Source: Aphelenchoides besseyi | Lineage: Eukaryota; Nematoda; Chromadorea; Rhabditida; Aphelenchoididae | Assembly: GCA_024699855.1 (NCBI GenBank) | Contig: JAMPIQ010000001.1 | Span: 2,170,001-2,234,000, forward strand | Direction: 5' to 3' | Length of the DNA: 64,000 nt | Shown here: positions 33,587 through 45,478 of the stretch, piece after piece | Layout: every line of letters begins with the position of its first letter | How positions within the stretch are numbered: position 1 is the stretch's first letter | The notes under the pieces: generated by a model | The model's input: the letters and a program-made list of their open reading frames with translations, nothing else | What the model was told of the DNA's origin: nothing | Database searches by the model: none | Program-made: the position numbers and the translations under genes

Positions 33587-35841
33587 ATGTTCGCTAAACT
33601 TTGTCTTCTGCTGACACTTGTGAGTTTGTTGGCAACAACTCAAGTCGCCGGAATCCATTGTCTTGTTTCAAGACCAGGTAGGTCATTTGATTACAGTAAC
33701 GTTAAAGCGTCTGTACTTTGCCGTAAGATTGCCTGTAGTCTACCTCATGTCTTAAACTCGTAAATCTGAATGTCTAAGTGAATGGTTTATTAGGAGCACC
33801 ATTACTTGTTCTGGAACTCCTGTTCGAAATCCTTTCAAAACAAAAAGTTTGAATAAGCGAACGAAATTACATTCAAGAGCCCAAAGGACAAAAGACGTTC
33901 GAAGACAGGAACGACGTTTTGATGTGAATTTTGTTCTTTTTTACTTCACAATGGGATACGAACATAACCAACAGTTTCCGTTGGGAGTCTAAAACTTGAC
34001 GTTTCCGGTCGCAATTTGCGAGAAGCTGAGATTAAGACAAAAAACAATAAGTCGGATGTAAATCATGTTTTCATGGACCAGTCCGGCGGAGTGACCGTTT
34101 GTTTTTGAGCCGAAAACGGAAACACGCAGACCGCTTAGTGGACGTGATTGAGCCAAATTGGAACCGCAAAAACTTTCTTCTCTTTTGGCTCGACGCCAAA
34201 TTTCGCTCGTCGGAAGCGGTCTGTGGAAGTTGCCATCGAACAATCGAATCAAATCGGAAATGCAAAAAACTTTCGCAACAATGAAGTCTTTATGAAACGT
34301 CTTTGTTCTCGTAATCGATGGAAATTCCATTCGACATGCAAACCTCACGGGTTTATCGGAAAACAGATTTCGCTATCAACACTGCGGATCGGTGTTTAAC
34401 ATCGTCATAGGTTCACGGAAAAACACACTCCTGGGATTTGCGGCTCATAAGGTCCGACTTCCGCGCGCCGCCTTTCATTTCAATGGACCTCTCAACCCTT
34501 CGGCCGGAATTCGCGCTTCTAATCGCATCAGCGGGAAAATCTCAAAAAATGGTCACAAGTGCCTCCAATAAACGGTAATCTTCAGGAAAAGGGTTGATAA
34601 GCGAGAAATGCGTCGATTCGGCTGTGGCTTGTCGTATTTCCATCGACGAAACCAAACAACACGCGATCACTTTCTATCCGTGGTCCCCGATCTATGACCG
34701 CAATCAGTTCGTCTGTGTTATGCCGCACGAATACAACATGGTTGGTAGAAGTGGGTGTGTGCAAAAAAGAAGTGGTTGGTTTTGAACTGAACGATTTGAT
34801 GTTCAAATTGCATTATAGGACGAGTCAAATGTTGGTGTTATGGTCGATCGAATTGCAATTCGGTCGAGAACTCGAAAGCTCTTTACGAAGCTTTCCGCAG
34901 TGGAAACTCGACACGTTTAGAATCCACTATTCAGGAATTAGACTTTCCAAATATACGAGAGAATGAAGAGTCGATTACTGCGGCAGCTACAACCGAACCA
35001 ACGACAAAGTCATTCGAATTGACTGCACGTACAACTGAAAAACCGTCTTCTCAATTCACCGCCAAAAGTCAATTAAATGAGATCGAAAACAAACCGCAAA
35101 GACGAAAGAATCACAAACATCATTCTCACCACACTACGGTATGTTCCATTAAATTATATCGAATTAATATCAATCGTTTAGACCTCAACCATTAGTCCCG
35201 AGACCACAACAACATACACAGGCCGAAATCGACAGTCTGTCATTCGAATTGCCAAAGTTATGCCACGACCAACAGAAAAACAAAAAGATCATGTTGAGTT
35301 CATGAATCCAATCGTTCAACCAGTAAAACACCATCGACAGTACAAAACAACCACACAGCCAACTACATCAACCGAAATGCCTTCTGACATTAAAGTCATT
35401 CACGTCAACTCGAAGCACGCTTATCAGAACGTTCTGGGAAGTCCGGAGTTTGCACGAGCCGTCGGAACTGTCGATTCGCCGTTGACTACACCCGCTGAAT
35501 TTCAAGCATTGCCAACGGATTCGATGCTTGGTCGTGGATCTATTGATCTCAATGAAATCAAAGAGCTTCGACATGCAATGGAAGAAGATGGTAACAACGA
35601 TTTGGATAAGGACGCTGATATCGATTCATTGGATTCTGACCTACCAATGAGCGATAGTGATGCAGCGATTTACTTGAACGATAAAATACGAGAATCACGC
35701 AAGAAACCGCGGAACTTAGACGACTTCGGAAACAGCGCTTACGATTCTGATGACACTTTAAACTCGGCATCTCATGTTTACAGCAAAACTATTTTCACCA
35801 TTCCTTTCATTTTCGTATTCTTATTCTTTTTGTTCCAGTAA
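33587..35841 (+). CDS. Secreted Ly6/three-finger-like protein with Thr-rich stalk and GPI-type tail
   Basis: Exon 1 (33587-33677) encodes a signal peptide (FAKLCLLLTLVSLLATTQVAG). After a 0.9-kb intron, exon 2 (34586 to about 34747) and exon 3 (from about 34819) complete a cysteine domain running IHCLV, EKCVDSAVACRI, QFVCVMPHEYN and VKCWCYGRSNCNS. The closing C-x-C-x5-C-N is typical of Ly6/uPAR and nematode ET-type modules. A long Thr/Ser/Pro-rich region (35000-35450) and an acidic segment (DLDKDADIDSLDSDLPMSDS) follow. The protein ends in a hydrophobic tail (IFTIPFIFVFLFFLFQ) with no cytoplasmic extension, which suggests GPI anchoring. It is convergent with the acyl-CoA synthetase gene, only about 70 bp away. 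An AATAAA is near 35892. Confidence 0.65.
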
Positions 35842-35909
35842 TCTGTTTCATCTGAAGAACCAACCTTTTACTCATGTAATTAATTTATGTGGAATAAAAC
35901 AGAAAACAA

Positions 35910-38100
35910 TTAATACAAGATAAGACTTTTGGCTCGCAACATTTCACGCAACTTGTACTTCTGAATCCTCGTGTTGACTCGTGGAAAGTCGTCAACAATC
36001 GCTATCTTGTCAGGTTGAATCATCTAAAAGTGGATTGTGGTAGAAGATTGAAAACGAAACTACTTGGTTATTTCTGCATAGGGCATTAAGGTCGGTCTTA
36101 ATGAACTGTGGAATAACTTCTTTTTTCTTGGGCACAACCACAGCGATAATCGGGGCTCCGTGACATTGTTGAAGAACTTGAACGCCTTTAATAGACTCAC
36201 AAGTGGCTAAAAGACGTTCAATTTCCCAGTGTTTGACTAATTTGTCAACTCGATCATAACACAAATCTGCTTTGTTTGTTATGATCTCCACGTTTCCATC
36301 TCGACTAATACTCGCAATATCTCTAAAATAAGATTAAATGTAATCAAATACAATTGTTGTACCCGGTTTCAACAAAATCAGTTGGCGTATCGAAATTCGG
36401 TCCATAGCCAAGAAACTTTGTTTTTTCCAGTGCCCACACACGTAGTTCTCCAACACGTTGACCATTTACGCCGTGAAGCTTATCAACGGGAATAACATCT
36501 ATTGCAAAGTTCTCCAACGTTTTACCAGCAGAGCGCAACAAATTAGTGGAACGATCTGACAAAATCGGAATTCCAATTTCCGTCAACAACATCCCAACAG
36601 CAATATGTTTTGCCAAGGGCATCACACGTTCGATCGACATCAACAGTTCGGCCGAAACTCGATCGCCGAGAAGAATTGCGGTTTGAACGGTTGGAAGCTT
36701 CGTTTTCTGCATCATTCCCATTTTGATTAGAAGACGCATAGCCAACGCGTTTGAGATCAAATGCGTGCAACTAAAGTTTGCGATGATAAATGTATTAAAC
36801 TGATCACTTACCTGTATCTGTTGATCGATGCGAACAAGAAACGTGGGACCGGCGAAGGTTCGGAGACGATTGTGCACGACTCAAAGAAGAACGGAGTGAG
36901 TGCTGAGAGGCAAAAGACTGGAAGACGATAGATTGGCAACGCAAGTGCCAAAACCGTGTCCTGTTTTATGCCAATCGTATTGGCCACAATTCGACAACAG
37001 TTAATTAATTGGTAGTGAGTCAGAGCACAGGCCTTTTGGGGTCCAGTTGAACCCTGAAATTACAACAAATAAGTTTAATTGGTTCAACGTCTTTTACGAC
37101 GGCTCGTTTAAATTCAAAGCGAATCGTCGCGAGGGCCGTAAAATACAAACGAAACAATTTTGAGTTGGAAATTAGAAAACTTACCAACGTCCATCCAATT
37201 GCTGCAATTCGATTTGGGTTCCATTGTTTGAAATTTGGAAGTTTTTCGAGTCGAGGTTTCGTGCACTAAAACCAACAACTTCATCTCGTTGATGATTGTG
37301 TCTTACTTTGCCGAAGACCTCGCTTAGCGTCCAACATCCTGAAAACTCCAAAAGTCTCATATTGATCATTCTAGCCATTTACCTCCGTGTTTGTGTTCTT
37401 CGTCTCCGAGAATAACTATTCTCAGATCTGGCAGTGCGGGTGAATTCAATTTTCCACGTTGGCTTCCTTTCAATTCGGGACTAATTTCTGATAAAATATT
37501 GAATGAGAAATCGGAGGAGCCATTGGCTGCAAACAACAGAACGCCTTTGAATCCTCCCTTAAATATCACCTTACAGCCATTCGAAAGTATCGATACTCAC
37601 CACCAAACACAGATGTTTCAATTCGTCGCTGCTCGAGAAGTTTGGGCTAACCAACGAGAAGACGATACCCGCACGTGAAGCGGCCAAAACCGCAATCAAA
37701 ACGGAATGATTGTTGTAACCGGCAATTAGTAATCTGTCGTTAGGCTGCAATCCAACAGCCAAAAACCCAGCAGCCAAAGATTCCATCTACAACAAACGAT
37801 AAACTCAAAAACTCCAGCAGAAGCACTTACTTCCGTGATGAGTCCAGAAAAACTGAAACTCTAAAACAAACACTATTATGCGATAAGCAAGAGGTTCCAA
37901 CCAATTTCTCCGAATCAAAAACAAAAGCAGTTTTGTTCAATTTGCTCTTTCGATACAGTAACTCCGGTATGACGCATGAGTAAGGTATGAAATCATCTTG
38001 CTTCTTAACCACTTGATGCTCATGAATTCGTGTATGATGAACTTACCTCGTGCGTGAACTCCAAACAGAAAACGGAATCCGGTCGAATTCGTAGCGGCAT
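35910..38100 (-). CDS. ACSF2-like acyl-CoA synthetase, probably a pseudoenzyme
   Basis: ANL-superfamily protein (adenylate-forming), closest by eye to ACSF2. Exons read MPLRIRPDSVFCLEF, FIPYSCVIPELLYRKSKLN and ESLAAGFLAVGLQPNDRLLI, the usual N-terminal order. A P-loop GSTGPQKACALTH is at about 37050, TEIGIPILSD at about 36570 and VETGDIASISRDGNVEI at the 36290-36350 junction; the end is VNTRIQKYKLREML. Several catalytic positions are altered. The hinge motif (GRSKDMIIRGG in ACSF2) reads TNKADLCYDRV. The C-terminal lysine of SGKIQK is arginine (NTRIQK). The Y-G of the YG.TE motif is lost. The frame is intact through about ten short introns, so it is expressed protein rather than a dead gene. 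Activity is doubtful. Confidence 0.75.
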
Positions 38101-39173
38101 TTCAATTGAATCTCTCGGACAATGAAAGTGAAATCGCTTCCTCAGATCTTTTTTCTATTTCCAAATCAAAATGATAAAATTGCGACTTGGTCGCTTCATT
38201 CAGCTCCAAAACAGCTGCTCGATGCAACGGAGCCAACTCGCGGCAGCCGGAAAGATCATCAAGACGAATGCTCAAAAAAGACTCTTGTCATAATCACTGG
38301 ACCTTTTGATTCAGCACAACGTGATTCCGATCCCACGCATTGAGCGTTCAGATTTCATCAAATCGAACATCGGTTTTCAACCATCTTTCTTAAAGGAGTT
38401 TTGAAATTGGAGACTTGAAAGCTGCGTGAAGGTTCTTTTACGATACCAATGTTTTGATTGGCAAAGTAATTACAAGTTTTTTTCGTTTGACCATGTAGTT
38501 ACCACAAAGTTTTCGGGTTGAACGATGCAGTGCAATGGCGCCGCGTTTGGTCAAACACGAAAACTTGTGCCGCAATAGCGGACGTCAGTTGTGGCCGACG
38601 GGTTTTACTTCTAAAAGAGTGGCCTTCTCTTTACATTCGAAAAGACCGAGCCATTCGACTTCAAGCCCGAAAATTCTCTGGCCAACAGCTCAGTTATTGC
38701 AAATTCGAGCGTCGAGTTGGGATGCTTTTTCTCGTTCCAACTTCAGCAGCTCATTCCGTTTTTTGCGATGTACCCGTTTTTAATTCGTTTTACTTTTTTC
38801 CAATACTCGCAGTTTTCATCTCTCGACTTTGGCTCTTCGTTTCTTTTCGAGCATCAAAATTTAAGTTCGCAATTACCTTCTCAGTTTGCAAACAAAAACG
38901 GCCATTTGGTCGTCATTTTGGAGTGGCACTCGTTGTTTTTCTGTGTGCTTCCTATTGTTTACACGTGTCAGAAGGTCCATGCATTCGTTAGTTTTTGGAC
39001 GAAAGATACAAACGTATTTCTTCGCGAATTTCTTTACAAACACAACAATTTTGACTTGTCAATGAATTTTGCGCAACTGTTCAATTACGCGTATGTTTGT
39101 AGAGTATCATGTTTGTCTCAGAAACTTTACGTTAACCTTTTAGTTCCATTGGTCACACTCTTGGAGCCGCGGG
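38101..39173. promoter_or_regulatory. Divergent upstream region, acyl-CoA synthetase-like gene and dystrobrevin
   Basis: About 1.07 kb separates two divergent starts. Open frames at 38518-38991 and 38717-39268 are rich in Phe/Leu but have no recognisable domain and overlap each other. Both promoters and the 5'UTR of dystrobrevin are expected here. Confidence 0.4.
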
Positions 39174-41441
39174 ATGTGGCCCGCACAGTCGACGAACTCC
39201 ATGGCTCAACCTCCATACGGTTCGACTCCGTCAATGGGCCCAACAACGACTGCGCCGCAACTTGTTGATCAAAACCCCGGACCCACGAATGCGGCTCTTG
39301 ACAACTTGCAATCGTTGGTCGATGAGATGCGTAAGTGAACAAAACGACGACGATCACCGAACATGTCATTTAGGCGTCCAAGATTTCGACTCAATTCGTT
39401 TTGCCACCTATCGAACAGCATGCAAACTACGTTTTGTGCAAACAAAAACGAACGGTTAATTGTGTTATCTTTGATGAAAATAATTGAAATGTTCTAGTTG
39501 GAAAAGTTGGAATTTGGGACATGATCGAAGCATTCAGGGAAAATGGACTTAATGCCTTACCAATCAATGGAAATCTAAAGATGTCACGATTAGAATTGCT
39601 TCTTACGAGTATCTTTCATAACCTCAACAAACGACTTCCAACATCTCAACATGTCGATACCGATCGTTCCATTTCATTGTTGCTAAGTTTCATGCTCGGA
39701 ACTTACGACAGGTAAGAACAAAGACTGTTTGGTTACTCATTTGGATTGCAGACAACATATCAGTCGATTAACGGTGTTTGCAACAAAAGTTGGATTAGCA
39801 ACACTGTGTGCCGGCAAATTGGTTGACAAGCTACGTTGTAAGTTGAAAGAGAATATGAAGCTAAAGAGCTTGTTTTAGATATTTTTTCTCAAATTTCCGA
39901 TACAAGTGGCAGGATGGAATACGATAAGTTCGCTGAGTACCTGCAACAGGTCCTCGCACTTCCAACCGCCGTCTTCGAGTCGCCAACTTTCGGGTTTTCC
40001 GAACAAGCTCTTCAACAATGTTTCAAAAGAGTGATTAACAACCCGAAACCTTGTTTTTAATTGAACATATTTTAGGATGAAAACGTTAATTTGAATCGTT
40101 TCCTCGACGTAATCATGGGTGAATCTTGTCCTCCAGTTCTAATGTGGCTTCCTCTTCTGCATCGAATGGCGGCAGTTGAACGGTTTGTTTCGATCTTCCG
40201 AATTGCTCTATTCATCTCATTTAGTGTTTACCATCCAGTTGTTTGTGATGCGTGCCAAGTTCGATCGTTTACGGGTTTTCGCTACAAATGCCAACGATGC
40301 ACAAACTATCAGTTGTGTCAGTCATGTTTTTGGAGAGGACGAACAAGTCAATCACATTCGAACGAACACGAAATGAAAGAGTATTCCAGTTATGTGAGTT
40401 AAACAAGACAGAAGCATGTAAACGAGGGTTATAGAAATCGCCAACAAAACAAATCGCTCACTCGATTCACAAGTCCCTTCAATGTGTTCCACTTACGACG
40501 CAGAAAACACATCAAGACTTTGATACACGTCCCGTTCGTCCTCTCGATCTTTCGAATATTGTGCCCGTTACACCGAGCATCCTACGGTAATGATAAACTA
40601 TATACGTGAATGAAGATCATTTGTTCAGACATCAACGACCAGAACCGATAACTGAATGGTCATCAACACTTCTGCCCGGGCAATATGGGAACGGGAATGC
40701 AATGGACGATGAACACAAACTGATTGCTCGTTACGCAGCAAAACTTTCTGGACGTTCGAGTGTAAGTGAAGACAAGAAGTGAAGTGAAAATTGTCCATAT
40801 AGTATGCAGCTGCCAGTCGTTCGCTTCCAAATACTTTGGGTCGTAGCGGATTGAATTCACATCATGAAGAGAGAGCAATGATCGCTCAGTTGGAGGAGGA
40901 AAACAACGCGATGCTACAGGAAATGGCCGCATTGGAACAACAACAACTTTTAGCTGCCGATCCGTCCACCACCGGTCATCTGATTGGTCTGAGAGATCGT
41001 ACCAGTGAATTGGAAGCAAAAATGCGCGAAAAACAACAATTAAGAAGAGATCTAATGAACCAGCTAGAAAATCTTATGTCACAACTAAACGTAAGCTGTT
41101 TAACAAAATGTAAGCAGCAATCATTGTTTAGGGTCCTGGAAATCAGAAAGCCGCTTCTCAACCGTTGAATCTTCGACCTGAGGCGTTGAACGGCGTTGGA
41201 AATATGGTTAGTGCAGCGTTTAGACAAACCGATGGCTCATCGAGTGTTCAACGTTTCGGTTCGATTCCACTAGTCGGTCAACTACAAGGCGACTTGCTAA
41301 ACGCCGCAGATGCCATAACATCAAACATGTCGAATTTAGTACAGGAGTTAGATCAAGGTAAAAGTTTAGCAATACTCATTAGTAATATTAACTATTTCAG
41401 CTGCCGAAGATAGTCCTCAAGAAAACGGAACTCACGCTTAA
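39174..41441 (+). CDS. dyb-1: Dystrobrevin
   Basis: Cytoplasmic component of the dystrophin complex at muscle and neuronal membranes. The first exon (39174-39330) encodes a Pro/Thr-rich leader, then exons from 39374 on give DSIRFATYRTACKLRFVQ, WDMIEAFRENGLNAL and RSISLLLSFMLGTYD. Next come LATLCAGKLVDKLRYIFSQI and LALPTAVFESPTFGF, the EF-hand-like region, all matching human dystrobrevin. The ZZ zinc finger follows at about 40240-40370 (CDACQVRSFTGFRYKCQRC, NYQLCQSCFWRG, SHSNEHEMKEYSSY). The heptad coiled coil for dystrophin binding is near 40850-41090 (ERAMIAQLEEENNAMLQEM). The stop is TAA 41439-41441. It has about 11 exons with introns of 42-60 bp. A small membrane-protein gene starts 189 bp downstream on the same strand, possibly in an operon. 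Confidence 0.96.
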
Positions 41442-41629
41442 CATTCTAAATTACTTTTGCTCAATCTATTCGTCCATTTCGTTGTTAACTTCGTTTTCTT
41501 TGATAAACTTTGTTTTTGTTTTAATGGACTTTGAATACACGAAATACACCTCATAGTCGACAACAAAACAATTTCAGTTGCTTTACAATTTCCTTCGTTT
41601 TCCTTACCGGTTGACTTCAGTGCACGAAA

Positions 41630-41956
41630 ATGCTCAGCGAGTTCTTAGCGACTGAAACGTTGGTTCAAGTTTTTTCGACTATTCTTATAATCGTGTTGTT
41701 AACCGTAGCAATGTTGGTGAATTGCAGCAAAAAGGTTGGAACAACTGGAAATTATCGACCTTAAAATCGACTTAGAATCCTCCCGGCACACTTCCACCGA
41801 CGACAAATAAACCACCAAATACTCAGCAATACGAGGTGAAGAGGACCGTTGATCTTTGAATGAATTTATGTTCAGAGTCGTGTTCCAAACCAGATGCTAC
41901 TACCACAAGGAGACGACGATCCGGAGCTCAAATCGGATAGAAAAAAAGTGACGTGA
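41630..41956 (+). CDS. Small single-pass membrane protein, unknown
   Basis: The ATG lies ten bases after TTGACTTCAG, a good trans-splice acceptor. The N-terminus MLSEFLATETLVQVFSTIL leads into a transmembrane helix (IIVLLTVAMLVNC), followed by a short Pro/Thr/Asn-rich cytoplasmic tail (NPPGTLPPTTNKPPNTQQYE) and an acidic end (PQGDDDPELKSDRKKVT). Introns of about 45 and 50 bp interrupt it. The end is uncertain: TGA 41954-41956 is read through if a GTGAGT donor at 41953 is used, which would extend the frame to 42132. No family is recognised. Confidence 0.5.
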
Positions 41957-42644
41957 GTTCGATGTTTTGTCTTCTCTTCAGTCTGCTATTTAAGTTAACC
42001 AACCGATGGCGAAGCTCCAAAAAAGCAGTTAAAGATTCGTGTTTACCCTTTGCATTCAAAGTTTATTGCCGAATAAACAAAAGTACATTTGGAGAAAAGT
42101 TGGGTCCGACAAAACGAATTGGAAGAATAATTTAAAGTGTCAAAAACGTACAGAACACTCTAATTAGTTACTGGTGCATAAGGGAAATAGTGCATGACAC
42201 TCAACGTTAAAACTTGTTAAATAAATATCGCAGTTTTATGCGTTAAAGTTAACGGAACCATCGAGATCCAACGATGAAGTGGAAGTTTGATGCACAGCAA
42301 AGTTTGCGACCGTTATGCCAACGGCGAAAAGGTTGGATGGGCAGAAACCGGCGCCCATTCGCCAGTAACAATCGTCTGAAATGGCGAGATTAATTTGAAC
42401 GAAGTCAACTGTAGTTTACATGTATAATCCAATTGGAAGAAACAACTGGAACTTCTTTTTGTTCGACGACCGCTATGAGCTCCGGTGTGCAGGAGCGATC
42501 AGTGAGCACCAACTAAAACGATAGCAATTAGAATCTTTGTGTACGATCACTATTTTGATTCTACAAACGAGATTTCATAAGCTTCAATACAAAAAGATTG
42601 CTGTCATTTCTTGTACCGATGCGTGTAGAAACCATGTTTTGGTC
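41957..42644. other. Region between convergent genes
   Basis: It contains 3' flanks of the small membrane protein (+; AATAAA at about 42073 and 42220) and of the 53BP1 homologue (-). A second open tail of 53BP1 type lies at 42604-42660 out of frame (see findings). No other gene is seen. Confidence 0.45.
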
Positions 42645-45141
42645 TCAAAACAGTGATTGTATACAAAATTCTTTAAAACTTAAATCAAAGTCAGTTTTTT
42701 CAATGAACTCAATAACACCCTTCTCGTCAGCTGCATCTGTTGTGATGATCTAAAATGAAGATGTTAATGTTCGTTCGCGTATGAGTGGAAACCTCAGCAC
42801 CAAGTGTACTCAAAAGTGGACGCCAAATCTCGGAGAACGGAACCACGTTCTCTTGATGTTGATGTTGATTAGCGGTCATCGAATGAACAAAAAGCTTTTT
42901 GTTTTTCAACAGCTCCCCTTTCAACGGCTTCCTGAAATACAGACTTGTAATGTGTTACCGCAAGCTCATCTAACCACGGATATTCCTTGTCGTCCAAAAT
43001 CGATTTACCAGCAGGTAACAAAAACTCGGTGTGATCGATAACCTTGTTCTGAGTAAAGTGATTGAAGAATTGTTCTTACGAAAAAGTTTACCGCTTTAAG
43101 GCACTCATCAATCCAATTATGATGAACAGTCGGAACCGAAGATGCCAAAGCAAACAAATACTTGTGAGTGCGATAGAAAGTATCTGCAACAAGAAACGCG
43201 CGAGCACCTTCGGGCAAATCTACGATTTCATCGATCTCTTCAGCGACAACTCCACCGCGAAGCTCGATGGCAAGTTTGCAGTCTCGTTTGTTAAAATGAG
43301 TCGCTGAAGCGCAAATAGTTTGCTTTTAAGCTATTGTAATCTACCTCCTGTTGGACGACGAGCTGAACTTGTCAACATGAAATGATAGCCATTGAAAATA
43401 GGCTCCTTTGCGGTTTCCTCTTCAGTTTCAGCTGGCTTCTCTTCTTCTACTTCTTCTTCTGCTTCTTCCAAAGCTGGACGTTTTGCTGCTGGAGATTCTT
43501 TCTCTTCAGCGGCTGACGCTCTTCCTCGTGGTCGTTTCTTTGGAGTTTGAGTCTCAGTTTTTGGTTCCGACTTATTGGGTTCTTCTTCAGCTACTGAGCT
43601 TTTCTTTGCTGATCGTTGCGTGTTGCTACGATTCGCTGATTTTGGCGCAGTTGCTTTAAAAACAACACTTAAAGATCTTAGAATTCCCGTTACTTACGTG
43701 TTTGCTGATTATTGATTGCAGACGTTGCGGCAATACGAGAACGACGAGCACTGCGCGGTACAACGTTGTCTAAAACAACCGTCGACATGTTTCTTTTCGT
43801 TAACACCAACCGTTAGCTACACTGACTACAACGTTCTTAATCTGCATCATATCTTTTTGTTGCAATTTGGTGATCAACAGTTTCTTCCAACTGACGGTTT
43901 GGACTTCTGCTTCTTCGTTTTCAGCGTCTCGAATTTGGAACATTCCTTCTGACCATTCTTCCAAGTTGTCTGTTGACGGTGCATGAATCACTTCGACTGG
44001 AGTGTCCAGTTCCTGGCCATCGTCATTTGTGATAATTGCCACCTGGAAATTGTTATTTGATTCATCCACTCCTGAGATTCTACTTGTTTTCCAGGCGTCA
44101 ACTTCGCCAACGGAATGATTCCAGTTCCTGGCACATCTCGATTCTGCTCATCTTCAGTGAAAACAACTTTGTAACGACCAAATGCATCTCGACTACGAAT
44201 ACAAATATTAGACAATTACTTAGCAGCAGAACTTACTCGAAAATAACTGCCGGATAAAACTCACGACCCCAAAGCGCATAGACACGCATTCCCGTCGGAT
44301 ATCTAAACGAAAACTTCGAATCTGTGGTTATTGAAAACAAGTTTACGGCTCATGATCCACCATATCGACATCACGTTGCTCAGCGAGCTCCAGATTGGGC
44401 ATCTTGATTTCGACTTTTGGTTTTGGTGGGAACAAATCATGATTCGACTCATCACTAAAACCGTTGAATTATCAGCAGAATATAATTAATAGAAGTTTAC
44501 CGTTTTTTACGTGGAGTACGAGATGCATCGCTCTCAGATCCTGGTGGAGTGTCGTCGTCTTCATCAACTGCTACTCTCACTTTTCGACCACGTTTCGTCG
44601 AACTTTTTCCCGTCGATGAAGACGCTGCCAACTCTTTACGAGCTTTTGGAGTGGTCGTTAATGCCGTAATTGAAGTGTAAGAAGAATTTGCGACCTGAAA
44701 TGCCAATCCAAGCTAACGCCAGCAAAACAAAAAAACTTACCGCGCTAATTGCACTTTGATTCAAGCTGGTCGAGTTGCGAGAAGCAATTTTCTCCGTTTT
44801 TGCATATCGATTTCTAAATAAAGATCAAAACTAAACAACAAGTGCCAACATACTCGAGACTTTGAGCGGAATCGGGAGCTCGAAGAAATTTCACGTTTCC
44901 AAAATCGCCTTTCAGTAACTGAAATATCAACAACTAGAAGTCAACGATCAAGCACAAACAAACTCACTTCGAAAGGTTGTGGATGATCGTTTCCGTGAGC
45001 GTCAAAATTGAACGGATCCTGTGGATCGGCATCGCTCAACGGTGTCGACTGCCGACGGCTACGTCGTTTCGCCTTCGTCGTATTTGGAGTTTGTTTTGGA
45101 GTGCGTGGTGATTTGCTCGGTTTTCGACCGCCTGGAGCCAT
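42645..45141 (-). CDS. hsr-9: 53BP1 family protein (Tudor plus tandem BRCT), HSR-9 homologue
   Basis: Chromatin-binding DNA damage response mediator. It starts MAPGGRKPSKSPRTPKQTPN with a basic, Ser/Thr-rich N-terminus. A Tudor-type region follows at about 44310-43810: YPTGMRVYALWGREFYPAV, FGRYKVVFTEDEQNRDVPG and EEWSEGMFQIRD. A low-complexity Lys/Glu-rich linker (43700-43420) precedes the tandem BRCT region. That region has GYHFMLTSSARPTG, AFLVADTFYRTHKYLFALAS, VPTVHHNWIDECLKAV and FLLPAGKSILDDKEYPW, which align with the human 53BP1 BRCTs. The second BRCT continues through KLFVHSMTANQHQ and IITTDAADEKGVIEFI. The stop at 42645 cuts the second BRCT short. It is much smaller than human 53BP1 (1972 residues), as in other nematodes. 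The symbol rests on family resemblance. Confidence 0.88.
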
Positions 45142-45478
45142 TCTTTTAATCCAAATGTAAAACAGGAAACAAAGAAATGAACAGCGTTTGTTTTACTGCC
45201 TTTGAACGTCGACACAGTTTTTGGCGTTCCGCTTCAGATGACATAGCTCCCGGTTGGATGCCCTGAAAACTGTAGACTCGAAAGCGAAGAGAGTTGTGGG
45301 CTGCCAAGTTGACGACCGAGAGGTTTAGCAAAAGACGTTTTTATTGAATTTTCAATGTATGATTGTTGTATTTTTGAGTTTGATTGTTGATTGCTCTTTA
45401 ACTTTCGCGAGTTCCTTTGATTGGATTTGTGAGTAGAGGTCTTTTCAACTTTGAAGTTTCAGGTGAAAACTTTTCGAA
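45142..45478. promoter_or_regulatory. Shared upstream region of 53BP1/HSR-9 and RPS19 genes
   Basis: Both genes point away from this 337-bp interval. A minus-strand open frame inside it (MSSEAERQKLCRRSKA, about 45243-45198) could be an upstream coding exon of the 53BP1 gene, but I find no in-frame splice to 45141. Confidence 0.4.

Noticed and set aside
38518..39268. Phe/Leu-rich plus-strand frames of 157 and 183 codons upstream of dystrobrevin
   Set aside because: They overlap each other in different frames, have no convincing membrane-protein pattern and run past the dystrobrevin start.
43400..43680. Plus-strand Leu/Ser-rich frame that looks like a membrane protein
   Set aside because: It is the antisense shadow of the Lys/Glu/Ala-rich linker of the 53BP1 homologue.
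45198..45243. Possible upstream coding exon of the 53BP1 homologue (MSSEAERQKLCRRSKA)
   Set aside because: Its donor and the acceptor near 45143 leave the two parts out of frame, so I kept the start at 45141.
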